Source of the DNA: an uncultured Alcaligenaceae bacterium
Lineage (GTDB): Bacteria; Pseudomonadota; Gammaproteobacteria; Burkholderiales; Burkholderiaceae_B
Length of the DNA: 16,263 bases
NCBI GenBank assembly: GCA_937952975.1
Contig: CALFXX010000029.1
Coordinates: 1-16,263, forward strand
Reading direction: 5' to 3'
A model generated the notes under the pieces. It made no database searches. It had not been told where the DNA came from and saw nothing but the letters and a program-made list of their open reading frames with translations. Both the position numbers and the translations under genes were made by a program. Every line of letters starts with the position of its first letter. Within the stretch, counting starts at the first letter, position 1. Below, one piece after another: positions 16,105 through 16,263 of the stretch.

Positions 16105-16263
16105 ATGAAGTGGCTGCTCCTGGGCGGGTGGTTAGCCGCCGTCTTGTTCGCTCATTTACGAGGCACGGTGCGTTTGCCCCTGGGCCGTCAACTGCTCGAT
16201 CATTCGATCCTGTTAGCTCCGATCAACGCCCTGATGGTGCTGTTCTCTCGGGTGCCCACCACG
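16105..16263 (+). CDS. LpxO-like aspartyl/asparaginyl beta-hydroxylase family protein, N-terminal part
   Basis: Only the first 53 residues are inside the window; the gene runs off the right edge. The visible start, MKWLLLGGWLAAVLFAHLRG, is a membrane anchor followed by a basic turn. The continuation RQLLDHSILLAPINALM followed by LFSRVPTT strongly resembles the N-terminus of LpxO, the Fe(II)/2-oxoglutarate enzyme that 2-hydroxylates lipid A acyl chains, whose family reads HFRGKVR, then DHSTF.AP.N..MYLFS.VP. The catalytic His and Asp residues lie outside the window. The ATG at 16105 has a weak AGG at 16092-16097. The gene is divergent from dnaE across a 92-bp gap, with a TATAAG at 16081-16086 as a possible -10. 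Its place beside LPS core genes supports a lipid A role. Confidence 0.75.
   Translation, partial: MKWLLLGGWLAAVLFAHLRGTVRLPLGRQLLDHSILLAPINALMVLFSRVPTT

Noticed and set aside
1..16263. CRISPR arrays, tRNA genes, insertion sequences, toxin-antitoxin or phage-defence genes
   Set aside because: Scanned for by eye on both strands; no regularly spaced repeats, cloverleaf-like segments, transposase motifs or defence domains were found.

Overview
This window looks like chromosomal DNA of a mid-GC betaproteobacterium, most likely Burkholderiales close to Alcaligenaceae/Bordetella. That placement rests on protein character (RNase G, MsbA, DnaE, an LpxO-type N-terminus) and on a dnaE-linked block of lipopolysaccharide (LPS) core genes that resembles, from memory, the Bordetella LPS-core cluster. 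It has not been checked by a search. Nothing looks like a plasmid, phage or transposon; this is a housekeeping region rich in envelope genes.

Left edge (1-275): the minus strand carries a strong rRNA-type promoter with an A/T-rich upstream element and a leader with a boxA-like site, so an rRNA operon probably starts just outside the window. Running the other way is rng (RNase G). After a short convergent gap comes an NfsA-like flavin nitroreductase on the minus strand. Its promoter lies in a very A/T-rich island with an 8-bp inverted repeat around it. Upstream of that is msbA (lipid A-core flippase), also minus.

Middle (4917-6691): divergent from msbA are two plus-strand genes, a WaaF-type ADP-heptose glycosyltransferase and a DUF218/YdcF (ElyC-like) membrane protein.

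Right half (6667-16012, minus strand): one tightly packed series reads, in transcription order, dnaE (DNA polymerase III alpha), GT4 glycosyltransferase, CE4 polysaccharide deacetylase, GT2 WaaE-like glycosyltransferase, GT4, CE4 deacetylase, GT4. The joints are overlaps or very short gaps (TGATG, 6 bp, about 31 bp overlap, ATGA, a short gap, 8 bp overlap), suggesting one translationally coupled operon led by dnaE. Divergent from dnaE, an LpxO-like lipid A hydroxylase gene runs off the right edge.

Taken together, the glycosyltransferases would extend an LPS inner core, the two deacetylases would expose free amino groups on N-acetylhexosamine residues, WaaF would add heptose, MsbA would flip the finished lipid A-core, and the LpxO-like enzyme would hydroxylate lipid A acyl chains. 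The donor sugars and exact linkages cannot be read from the sequence. I found no clearly novel system. The most interesting points are the four-glycosyltransferase/two-deacetylase module hard-wired to dnaE, and RNase G sitting divergently from an rRNA operon promoter.
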